NCBI GenBank assembly: GCA_037447655.1
Contig: JBBHKE010000817.1
Span: 342,191 to 406,190 of the forward strand
From: Zygnema cylindricum
Taxonomy: Eukaryota > Streptophyta > Zygnematophyceae > Zygnematales > Zygnemataceae
Reading direction: 5' to 3'
DNA: 64,000 nucleotides
Shown here one piece after another: positions 42,747-52,820 of this stretch. Within the stretch, counting starts at the first letter, position 1. Each line of letters begins with the position of its first letter. Under the pieces are notes generated by a model, which worked only from the letters and a program-made list of their open reading frames with translations, made no database searches and was not told the origin of the DNA. Position numbers and translations under genes: made by a program.

Positions 42747-43883
42747 GTGTAAGAATGTAACCATGACTAAGAACTACCTGGCTCCCAAGCGAATTTGTCT
42801 TATGGTTCAATATCTACTTCGAACCTCTCCATATGACCACTCAAAAATGACAAGCATCACGCTCCCCTTCTTTGTCATCTCAAACACGTTTGCAACTGGG
42901 TAACGACTTCCCAAAGCTGTCTCATCAAGTGTAGGCTCTTCATCCAACTTCTATCGCACCCTCATCTCAATCCTCTCCGAAACGTGTTTATTCAAACAAG
43001 TGAAAGCGTGTCCTATGGCTATTTCAACTTCTTCACATTCTTAGGGAGGGCCTCCTATTAAGTCCCCCTGCTGAACGATATCTCTCTCATAACGACAGGG
43101 TTCCATTAGTAACCTCGACGTGCTAGGGTGATACCTCATGTATTACCCTTGTGCTCCTCTCCACTCTCACATTCCACACCATCACCAAAACGTCATCTAA
43201 GCTATTCTTCGGTTCCCACTCAATATTTTGGCTAACAACTCAATAGAAAACAGTGTAATAACGTTTATGGTTATTTATACTTTTGATTTTGGTCTTAATT
43301 TTTTTGGTGGTGTTAGTAGAGCACACGAAACATATTAAAATGTCAATATTTCTTATGAGCGGATTTATAATCTCTTGAACAAGAGCATACAATAAGAGTT
43401 ATTGCTCTCATTCTCCCTTTTCGTCCCTCTCTATCCCTCTAGCCTAACTTATTACGGGGTTCGACGTGAAAGGGAAAAAAAATGGACAAAGGGTAAACGC
43501 TTTCCTCTCCCTCTAATCAGTAGAATCAAAGATATAAGCTAAATGGTTTCGAAATGAAAGTAGCTTGAGCTAAACATTTTTATTTACATGTTATCATGGC
43601 AATCTTGTTATTGTAACGCTTGAACGGTTTTCTCTATTTATTTTGTTTGTTAACGAGGCATGATCTTAGCTGGTCGATTTCAATTTTTCACACGTCAATT
43701 TTTTTGTTTTTTTTTTTGCCTCATATAAAGACACGTTCAATACGATAATGACGTCCGCAATTTTTTTTATTTTTTTTACGACAAATATCACATTTTGTGG
43801 GCAAAAAACGTATAACAGTTACATAAAAAAAATGGACTAAGTGTTCCCCCAGTATGACGATATTCGATGGTGGTGCAATCACC
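42747..43883. other. Spacer with possible decayed coding fragment
   Basis: On the minus strand, about 43060-42830 reads as interrupted protein-like sequence, including ALGSRYPVANVFEMTKKG and AIGHAFTCLNKHVSERIEM, with stops between. I do not recognise the family. The rest is AT-rich. Confidence 0.3.
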
Positions 43884-44243
43884 GATGTTGTGTATTAAGA
43901 GCCTTTGCCGATATTCGATATGTATGTTCTTTTGACCCACCGATAATGACAATACTTGTCTAGTATATCGAAAATGCTTATATTGCGATAAAATTATGAT
44001 ATATCGCGATAAGGTATCGGGTGAATGACTATCACGATAAGGTATCTGGTCGATGACTATCGAGATATTTCCGTACGTTGGGTACCATAGGGGAGCATAC
44101 TCCCTCCTCCCACCAAATATATCGTGATAACTTTTGTTGGTCGAGAAGCGATACACCCGACCTTGTGACCGTTCGACATTATATACATCAAATCTCGAAT
44201 ATGAAATTTATCACGATAAAAAATTTCCAGATACACAACGCTA
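43884..44243. mobile_element. Probable hAT-type element, family F, degenerate copy
   Basis: Left end GATGTTGTGTATTAAGAG and right end AGATACACAACGCTA correspond to the family F termini. The interior has GATATTCGATATG and many ATATCG words. No target duplication survives, and its right end abuts a family B MITE. Confidence 0.6.
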
Positions 44244-44462
44244 CACCACTAATCGTTATTACTATTGAAGTTTGTTTTCGCCGCTTAAAACATATTTTCT
44301 TCGTGCACATTTGTGGGATTGTTAATCCGATGGTTGCTATTGGAAGGCAAGCTTCTCACCTTCCTATTAACGTCTTCAATTGACAATTCGACAACTGTGC
44401 ACAAAGAAAAGATGTGTTAAGTGGAAAAAAAAACTTTAACACTGATAACGACTAACGGTGCA
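44242..44462. mobile_element. MITE-like element, family B copy 6
   Basis: Ends TACACCACTAATCGTTATTA and ATAACGACTAACGGTGCA; subterminal blocks diverged (CTTCGTGCACATTTG, CTGTGCACAAAGAAAAG). Confidence 0.8.
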
Positions 44463-45135
44463 TTGATTTCCCTATGACTCGTGAAATTAGGACCAGTACT
44501 ATTTCTCAATTATTATCAACGCTATAAACATTATTTAGAATCCACAAGGGCTTTGAGTTTACTCCTACTATGGGTTTGTTATTTTTTGTTGGCGATCATC
44601 TTTATAAATTTTGTTTTGGATTTTTGTTTTTTTAATAGTGTTTTTATTGTTTTAAACTTTTAGACGTAGCTTACATTTTTGTGACTTTTGTAGTCTAACT
44701 GCTTTTTCAGTTTTACCCTTTTTGTAGAAAAGTGGTTTTACCATCACAATTGTTACATTCACACTAGAAATGGACAATGAATGAGATGAGGAAATGAATG
44801 TTTTTTTTTTGTTTGGACGTGAATCGCCTTTGACGTCACCTCAGGTCAACAAAAACTTCGCGATTTGATTCATGTTGCCGTATGATTAGTCGTTGATGAC
44901 TCAATTTCGTCCGTACCATTCATCATTCATTCGGGATACGACTTCATGTTTTTTCAAAGTCCGATTTCTACATTCCGAAAAGGTTTTCCGGAAAAGAAGA
45001 TGATTTACCACAGTTGTCTAAGTTTTGACGCACTTGACCGTATGTTTTGTCTGTCGCTACGCTCCAAATCGTATATTTTGACCGTCACTACGCTCCAAAA
45101 ATGTTGACAGCCGAGCGGTCGACCTGTTTGGCGCA
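44463..45135. other. AT-rich spacer
   Basis: No gene or element recognised. Confidence 0.4.
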
Positions 45136-46391
45136 TGTTTCAAAAGTAGACGTTTTTATGGTAGGCGCCTTTATCGTAAGTTGTGTTATGGGCTTTTCAT
45201 GTGATCTTCTTAGATCGCTACTTTTAACAGCGACCGTCCGATCGTCCGAATCTGACGGTGTAAATAACATTTATTTGGTCCGAATGTTTTAATTTGCCAG
45301 AATCATAGTTGTTCAAAACGCATTTTACGCACAATTCGAACACACGTACAATACGTAGAAACTGGAGAGGTCGATTTGAAAAAATCGTAAAAAACGTTAA
45401 TGATTTTTTTCCGTACAAATCTGTACATGTTAAAAAAATTGAATTGAACATGTACCGCAGTCTGTACGCTTTCCGTCAAATGAGCGGTAAAAAATAATGT
45501 GTATTTATATTATTATTACACCTCATGTGTGTATCGGAACAACTATATCAACTGGATACGGTCAATCTTAGCAACGGGTACTAGATGCGTACGTAGGTCC
45601 AGGTTAACACCTGAGAACAACTCATTTTTTGTCAGAATAAAATAAAATTGTCTGTCGTTCACAGACAGGCAGCCATGGCCTTCTCTCTCTACCTCTCCGA
45701 GAGCACGAATCTTCAAAAAAACAAAGTACACGCCATATGCAGATGACATTTTTCATCATTCAACATTGCACGACGTAATCCTGGAACTCTACGCATGGTT
45801 GCTTTTTTGGAGGTCTGTGACTTCTTCATCAACGACTTCAACGACAGTTTACTAACTACTGCCGTGGCGTCGGTAATGGTGTCTTCCTTGAATTTTCGCT
45901 TTCAACTGTAGAAGTATCTATGGCGGCTTCTTTTCGAAAATTTAAAGAAGACGCCCGTACACATTTTGAACTTACGACGCTCAAATAGTGTAACGCCGCA
46001 ACGTCTCGTTTTGGAAATGTCCGTAGACGTGACGATAAGTTTCCGTACATTTCTGTGTACATTCTGATCAGTTTACTGAACAGAAAGTACCGATATGTGC
46101 ATCGAATCTTTTCGACAATTTCCGTACAGTTTACGTTAATATTCGTACAGTTACCGTAATTTGTCTATAGGTTTCCGTAAAATTTCAGTTTCGGTTTACA
46201 GTAGACGTTTTTTTGCGATTTTTTGAAAAGTCACGTACAATACGTAGAAACTGGAAAAAAATAAAAAATCGCGCGTATTGAACAACTAGGGTCCGAATAG
46301 GTCCGAATATAATATGGGTCTTAAGGTCATATTGTATGTTTTGCATACAATAGGCATATTGTATGGGCGTACTTTCACCTACTTTTGAACT
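45136..46391. mobile_element. Family D copy 3, split by a nested element
   Basis: Left part 45136-45305 carries GTAGACGTTTTTATGG, GTTGTGTTATGGGC and GACCGTCCGATCGTCCGAAT. The right part 46289-46391 carries GGTCCGAATAGGTCCGAATA, CATATTGTATGTTTTGCATA and CACCTACTTTTGAACTG. Rejoined in order they match 21011-21301. Confidence 0.8.
45306..46288. mobile_element. 983-bp inverted-repeat element, family E, inserted into family D
   Basis: Ends TAGTTGTTCAAAACGC and GCGTATTGAACAACTA. A longer subterminal word, ACGTACAATACGTAGAAACT, occurs in the same orientation near both ends, so the interior is partly duplicated. No convincing transposase frame. A shorter relative is at 12592-12877. Confidence 0.75.
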
Positions 46392-46554
46392 GTGGTTTGA
46401 CGCCTCTGTATTTGTTTTTTTGCGGAATGAATGGTACAGGATCATTCGTTTCCTCATCTCATTTATCATCCATTTCTAGTGTGAATGCAGCAAATGTCTC
46501 CAATAAAGATTTCCACTTGATTTAATGACGATTCTGGTACGATCGAATATCCGT

Positions 46555-46995
46555 CAATTCGATTACAGTACGATTTTTCCTGAGGATGTGATCCCACGTG
46601 GCAAATATACACACGTGCGTTTCCGAACGTCGCGGAAAATGGAAGTAATCCTGGTCGTTCGATCACTGTCCATGTTTAAACTGCCACGTGGCACGAAGCT
46701 ATACCTGTCACGTCGCAGGTGATTTTCTGTGTTGAATGAAGGCTTCGAATTTTCTTTGCCACGTGGCAGGAAACCAGCCTCTCAAATGCAACAAGGCAGG
46801 AAAAGGTAGCACGTGGCGCTACATTCAAAATTTGAAAACTTGAGACTCGGAGTCCATGGAACTTTTACAGGAGAGCAGAGAAGGAAGCAGGACACGTGGC
46901 ATGGTTCCATTAGTTGCGGTAAAAGGGAATCCATGGCGGATATTAACAAGTTAGTTGACGAATTTGCGACAAAGCTGAAACGAAGGTAAGAGGTG
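46555..46995 (+). pseudogene. Duplicated eIF2B-beta promoter and first exon (rest of gene absent)
   Basis: Exon 46933-46985 is identical over all 53 nt to exon 1 of the eIF2B-beta gene (20550-20498): it codes MADINKLVDEFATKLKR and ends in AG|GTAAGAGGTGTT. The 380 bp upstream align with the eIF2B-beta promoter, sharing CCTGAGGATGTG, GTTTAAACTGCCACGTGGCA, CACGAAGCTATAC and GAAGGCTTCGAATTTT, but are clearly diverged. Six CACGTG cores are kept (46595, 46612, 46685, 46760, 46810, 46893). None of the other seven exons is present before XRCC3 begins 1.5 kb downstream. It may be a remnant, or an active promoter and leader exon for XRCC3. Confidence 0.85.
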
Positions 46996-48315
46996 TTATT
47001 TAAGCAATAAGGTTATGACGTTTAAACCCTAAAGGACAGAATTTGGACAAAAACAAAGAGATTTTTATTGCGTCTAACTCTGACGTGACGTGACGTGACT
47101 GTGACTGTAACTGTGACTGTGACTGTATCCGAGTAAACCGAGTGTACAGTAGTATCAGTTTTAGGGTTAAAACCCTAAAAACCCTAAAAAACCCTAAACA
47201 ATCCTAAAACCCCTAAATAACTCCAAAAACCCTGAAAAGCCCTTAATGAGAAATGGAGTTTCCAGTTGATATAGGGTTTGCGATTAGGGTTAGGTTATGT
47301 TTAGAATTAGGGTTTGGTCGGGGGATAGGCGAGGTTTAAGATTAGGTTAATTTCTAGGTGTAGGTGAGGTTTTAGCAAAAGGTTCGGATTAGGGTTAGAC
47401 GAGGTTTAGGGTTAGTTTTGTGGCACAACTGTATATTAGGGTTACAGTCAACCCCTTCTCTCTCACTCTATCTCTCCATCTCTCTACCTCGCCTTTTTCT
47501 TTTGCACTCCATTCACTCCCTATCTCTCCCTCCTCCCCCTTATCTTTCTCTTTCTCCCCACTCTCTCTCTCTACTTCTCCCTGTCCCTCTCCCTCTCCCT
47601 CTTTCCCTGGAAAAATATGGGGGAAATTTGGAGATGTTTTGAGAAATATTGGGTAACATTGTGGACATTTATAGGAAATTAAGAGAAATTAGGAGAACTC
47701 GGAAGTAATGTTTGGGAAATTTATGACATGAAAGAACCTTTAAGATACACCCTAAACCACATGGAGACAATCGCACAAGGGTCGGATTTGGGAGATCGAG
47801 GAGATTTTGGGGAAACTTAAGAAATTTCGTGAAATTTTGGGAAATTCTTGAGGAAATTCTGGGGAGCATTGAAGGGAAAAACTTGGGAAATTTCGGAAAT
47901 TTCTGAGAATTTTTTCAGAATGGTGGGAAACATTTAGAGAAAGTTTGAGAAACCTGAGGAAATGTAGAGCAAAATTGGTAACTTAAGAAAAGTTCGGAGA
48001 AATTTTGAAGAAATTAGGAGAAACTTTAGAGGAAACCTCGAGATTTTGAGTATGAAAAGAAGAAAACGGAGCACATTTTGAACCATTAGGTGCAAAATAA
48101 CACCCTGAAAAATATGGAGAGTTTCAGTAATTTAAAAAAGAATTTGGAAATTTTCACCGCAACCGAAGATGGCCCCTCCCCGATCTCGGCCGATGACTAT
48201 TGACAAGGTTTTCGGGAGTAAATTTGTTCTCTGATTTACAAAGGCGAAGGCAAGTTTGAATATAATGTGATGACACATTTTTGACAGTTTGTGATGATTT
48301 TCCATTGCATATCCA

Positions 48316-48359
<44 letters not shown>

Positions 48360-48498
48360 TCTGTTTTCTGTCCTTCCATTCCTCCCTTTCCATTCTTACA
48401 CATCTTCCATTTTTTTTTTCTTCGCTGCTGCTATTATTAACCAACTGCCTTCTCCATTCCTCTCTCTCTTCTCTATTCTCGCCATTTTGTGTTTGCAG
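46996..48498 (+). other. Region between duplicated exon and XRCC3, probable leader intron
   Basis: CCCTAAA-type repeats at 47161-47245, TTAGGG-like words to 47440, a C/T-rich block at 47455-47610, a stretch of GGAAATTTGGGAAATT-like repeats at 47610-48060, and a (TA)n run at 48323-48357. It ends in a good 3' splice site, TTTTGTGTTTGCAG, at 48498, 22 bp before the XRCC3 start. It would be bounded by the GTAAGA donor at 46986. Confidence 0.5.
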
Positions 48499-48520
48499 AT
48501 TTTAGGTTTTTCGATGACCA

Positions 48521-49567
48521 ATGTCTCTTGATGATGCTTCCCTTTCAAATCCCCAACTTCCAGCTCCTTTATTTCCACTTGAAAATCACGCCACTGGTCC
48601 CAGAAAAATATTCCCAAGAATTTTAACTCATCGAAATATTGCTAGAAAATGCACTTTTGGTTGTTCGACGCTGGATTCTCTTTTAAAGGGAGGAGTTTGT
48701 ACGAAGATTTTGACTGAGATTGCTGGAGAAAGTGGAGCTGGAAAAACTCAACTTTGTTTGCAGCTTTCTTTAACGGTTCAACTTCCTGTTTCCGAGGGAG
48801 GACTCTCAGGAAGTGCCCTTTATATCTATACGGAAGGCCGGTTTCCTTATCAAAGACTTCAGGAGCTTTCACAATTCTACAAGCCGAGGGTCAATGTCAG
48901 AGCATCCGGGGCAGAATCGAGTACTTCTGGTAATGTAGGCAATACTGATATCAAGTCCTCCGAAGTTATCGAAATCGATCCTTGTGAGAACGTTCTTTTA
49001 GAAGACTGCAATACTATTGAGGAACTCCAGGCATATCTTGAATGGCGATTACCTTTACAGTTGCGTCAGTTGAGGCGACCATTTCCTGTGAAACTTTTAA
49101 TAATCGACTCTATCGCAGGTCTATTTCGAACGGAATTTGACAACAATTTGACAGACTTAACTCGTCGAAATGAAGTTCTGTTTAGGGTTGCTAGTTCCCT
49201 GAAACGGTACGCTGAAAACTACGGATTGGCAGTTGTGATTACCAACCAAGTTACGGATTCTATGGAGAACAAGGAATGTGAATTAACGGGAGTGAAATTT
49301 TGTATGAATGGAGGTCAAGGTCATTTTATTCCGGCTTTAGGGCTTGGCTGGGCTAACTGTGTGAATACTAGGCTTCTGGTTTCCAAGCTCCCGGATTTTA
49401 TAGCGTTTAGTCAGATTAGCAAAACTATACAGCCGGAGGATGAGGCAACTAAGGAGAAGTACATGATTCGTCGAAGAAGAATGCAAGTAATTTTTTCACC
49501 ACAAGTTGGTCCATCGTTTTGTGATTACGTTGTTGATCGACGCGGAATAAAGGCTTTGAAAATTTGA
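48521..49567 (+). CDS. XRCC3: DNA repair protein XRCC3 (RAD51 paralogue)
   Basis: Single open exon of 348 residues. The Walker A motif GESGAGKT is at 69-76 and Walker B LLIID at 192-196. Plant XRCC3 landmarks follow: QLCLQLSLTVQLP, LFRTEFDNNLTDL, VVITNQVTD, HFIPALGLGWANCVNTRL and VIFSPQVGPS near the C-terminus. XRCC3 pairs with RAD51C in the CX3 complex and supports homologous recombination and meiotic repair in the nucleus. A 40-residue N-terminal extension before RKCTFGCSTLDSLLKGG is longer than in Arabidopsis. A 3' splice site 22 bp upstream suggests a spliced leader. XRCC3 of flowering plants has introns in the coding region; their lack here could reflect the lineage or retroposition. Confidence 0.93.
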   Translation: MSLDDASLSNPQLPAPLFPLENHATGPRKIFPRILTHRNIARKCTFGCSTLDSLLKGGVCTKILTEIAGESGAGKTQLCLQLSLTVQLPVSEGGLSGSALYIYTEGRFPYQRLQELSQFYKPRVNVRASGAESSTSGNVGNTDIKSSEVIEIDPCENVLLEDCNTIEELQAYLEWRLPLQLRQLRRPFPVKLLIIDSIAGLFRTEFDNNLTDLTRRNEVLFRVASSLKRYAENYGLAVVITNQVTDSMENKECELTGVKFCMNGGQGHFIPALGLGWANCVNTRLLVSKLPDFIAFSQISKTIQPEDEATKEKYMIRRRRMQVIFSPQVGPSFCDYVVDRRGIKALKI

Positions 49568-49667
49568 CCAGAGCTAAACTGTATTTGTATAAGTAATATT
49601 TTTGGAAGCTTATATTGGAAAACTAGATGGTGGCAATGTATTATCTTTCACACTACTACGCCACAGC

Positions 49668-49862
49668 ACCTTCTTCCCATGGCAATTTTTTACCTTCGGA
49701 TATAACTCCTCCCCACTATGGGATAACACTTCTTCCTATCAAAATGTTTTACCTTTGGATTTAACTTCTCCGCCACTGTGGGATAATACTCCTTTCTATC
49801 GAAATGTTTTACCTTCGGATCTAACTCCTCGCTCACTACGCGACAGCAAATGGATAGGGCAT
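49668..49862 (+). repeat. 60-bp tandem repeat downstream of XRCC3
   Basis: Three to four degenerate units with TTTTACCTTCGGAT, AACTCCTCC and CTATGGGATAACACTTC-like parts. The unit is a multiple of three, so it stays open on both strands and would code a 20-residue repeat (SPPLWDNTPFYRNVLPSDL). A frame from 49602 to 49910 spans it; there is no independent sign that it is translated. Confidence 0.75.
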
Positions 49863-50154
49863 CCACGGCCTCCACCTTCACCATCCGGGATCCCAACATC
49901 CTTTGAGTGACCTTATATCCGAGATAACGAACCTTTTTCACCTCAAAAAAACTTTTCCCCGAATGAACTTTAATCTAGTCTCATGCTGGGAGTCAAGAAC
50001 CTACTAAAATGTGCAGCAAAAGGGAGAACACTCCCCACACCCCCGAAAGTTGGTAGAGACGTCTCCTCCTCCCTCCCGAAAATCAGTAAAAAATCTTCCC
50101 GCCCTCTCCCCCGTTTGCAGCAACGGCGCAAACCTTCCCTACCCCCCTCCCATG

Positions 50155-50354
50155 TACCACTATTAGAGTAGACAAGTTTTTGACCACTTAACTCATCTTT
50201 CCTCTGAGCACACTTGCCTAATTTCCGTTCTGAGACTCGCCAATCGGAAGGTGAGAACCTTACATTTCGATCGCAACCGTTGGATGAACAATCGCTAAGT
50301 GTGCAGGAAGAAAAGGTGAAAGTGGCGGAAAAAACATTAACACCAATAGTGGTA
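50155..50354. mobile_element. MITE-like element, family B copy 7 (diverged)
   Basis: Ends TACCACTATTAGAGTAGACA and TTAACACCAATAGTGGTA; subterminal CTCTGAGCACACTTGCC and AAGTGTGCAGGAAGAAAAG. Confidence 0.75.
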
Positions 50355-50515
50355 CACTGTACTTTCCACACAGTGGCAAATCCCTCACCCCAAGAATGAG
50401 AATATGTCACATCTGCTCGTGCGACCCTGTCTTTCATCGTGACGGCGTCCATTTCCTCGTTGCTCCCATGGGGGAAAGAGTTGATTAGGTACACAACACT
50501 ATTTGCGACAGTATT

Positions 50516-51033
50516 TTGAGTATTGCCTTTGTGGGGGAGCATTCAATTTGTCGGGAGGTTTCATACATTGTTACTTTGCGGCAGATTGATAATGACTCCC
50601 TCAATGGTGCCTGCCGTATTTTTTTTGACATTGTTTTGGGAAATCCTACCTCGGTTATAGTCGCTGGTCACGAGGCTCAACATGTTGGAGTGGGTGCTCG
50701 TGACGCTTCTCGTAAGGACCGTGATTATATGCACCGCGATGCTATTCATGACTTTATTATGACGGCAGTTGAGATATTTGGTCGTTTGGGAGTTGCTTTG
50801 GAGGAGATCTTTTCTACCCGTGGCCGACATTCTTTCGAGAGGACGGGTCCTGGGAGTCCTCGCTTTAGTTCTCACATCTTTCTATTTTCAGCGTGTATGC
50901 GTGACTTTACAGCGAGGGCAAACTCCTATCCTCCTTCGTGCTAGTATTGTTTTTATGGATTGTTGTGTTCCCTTTTTCTGGGGAATTGAAGGGGTTGCTT
51001 TTAGATTGGTTGGAACTTGGTTAGGTTGTTTTT
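50516..51033 (+). pseudogene. Possible retroelement coding remnant
   Basis: A frame at 50516-50944 reads through DRDYMHRDAIHDFIMTAVEI. The seemingly related text QRVCVTLQRGQTPILLRAS follows in another frame after about 50890. The arrangement recalls the C-terminal part of plant and algal LINE-type polyproteins (a short region ending LxVxLQRGN). This is a weak resemblance from memory of the family, and there is a frameshift. It has no start context and no neighbours of the same kind. Confidence 0.3.
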
Positions 51034-52820
51034 GATTTGGGTATGTTTTGTTGTTGTTGCTTTTGTGCTTATTCCCTTCAATGTCTTTTGTTAACTTACC
51101 CTTGTTTGTAATAGTTTTGCACTTTATTTCCTTCAGCCGCATTTCACGAGTCAGTTTTGTTTTAGACGCCCATTTGCAGTTCCCATGTTCTAAGATGTTT
51201 TACCATCGTGTAAAGTCTTTCAAAAAGTTATGACTTTGGTTTACATGTAAGAATATTACAAAAGCATTGAAATAAAAAACGTAGCCCAAAACAGACACGG
51301 TCTAAAGCATATGTGGCTTAGGTAGTAGGCAGAGTCACATTTGCCATCCACCTCAAGCTTACAAATGTTGTGATTACTCACCAAACACAGCATGGTCGTT
51401 AGTTGAGCAATTATTTTTCAAAGCACGTGTATATTTATTTTGCACTCTAATTGCTGAGGTTTGGTTGAGTCATTTTGAATTTTTCCTTAGCTGTTTCGTT
51501 TGGTGTTTTATTTTGCTTCCTTGGGTGGTTTGGGTTTTACCTTCCATCTTTTTGTATTTTCATTGCTTTTGCCTTGCTTACCCTTCTTGTTTTATTCCCC
51601 TCGCCTGTAGTTTTTCGGTTTTAGCATTGCTACCTCCTTTTCTTCCCATGGGCTTTGATGGCTTACCATCGCATTTATATATTTAATTGTCTGTTATTTT
51701 CAAAGCCAAAGATAGTGCATAGCAACAAATTCTCTCTAACATGCTGGTAAATATTTTGCAGGGGATTTGCCCCGCCATTTACTGGCTCTAGATTTTCTTT
51801 ATCAGAACAAAATTTTGTTTGAAAGCTATAAAATCCAGTATGTCAAGTCTTAGAAGTTTCCAGGATGAGATTCCGGTAACCACCTGGTCTAATGTTTTGA
51901 GTTCTAACTTGTTCAAAGAATTTAGGCTTATTAAAAATAAGTTTCACTTTTGGAGGCAAATCCTGTAACCCATTTAGTTTTTTGGGTAAATTAACCAATG
52001 GATCAATTCTAAAATTGAACCATTAGCCGTCAACTTCAGGACAAATTTTCCCTCCAACGTAACTAACCTGTTAGCTGACGACGGATTGCGATTTACACTG
52101 TCTAAATGTAGGGGAAGGTATGAGAACCTTATATATTGCTACCCCATATTATGCGCATGTGTAACAATCTAACCTCAAATAACCATGTAACTTATCCATT
52201 TTCACAAATCAAGGTGCAGCATATAATATCTAAAGCCAGGCGAACCTTTCGATTCACACCAAAAATGGTAGAGTCGTCATCCACACACCACATTTCAAAA
52301 CCATTACACAAGCTGTTCTAAGATGTCATAAAAGTTTTTAGACATACAAGAATTGAAATCACAAACCACGTGGACATGTTGTTAATCATATGATGTTAGA
52401 ACTTTTGCTGCTGTTAGATAGATGACACGAGTAAGAAAGAAATGGGACAATACCATTGAAGTCGAGAAAGAAAGAAAAAAAGACTAACCCAATTCTGTAT
52501 GACATGCCCCATTTACCGACAATCCTGACAATATCATCACTTGGGTGACATATGCAATTAAAGCATTTCAAAAAAATACAATGTTAATTAAAATCGGTGG
52601 TAGTCAAAACTTCGTTAGCATCCAATATTTGAAACGTTCAAATCGAAAACTCCAAGAGTTTTGAGTGCCATAGACTAATTGCTAATATGTTACATTGGTA
52701 CATTAACAGAACAAAAGTCTTAAAACAGGAGCATATAGATGGAGAACTGGTTGGGAAAGGGAGCCAAAATAGTTTTTCTAAATGGTCACACCTCTTGTGA
52801 GAAATATGAGCCTAACTCCT
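51034..52820. other. Spacer and 3' flank of glyoxalase I gene
   Basis: AT-rich sequence with no supported gene. TTTTGTTTT-type and other AT-rich simple stretches only. Confidence 0.45.

Noticed and set aside
43060-43260. Protein-like text on the minus strand as an active gene
   Set aside because: Several stop codons and frame changes; at most a decayed fragment.
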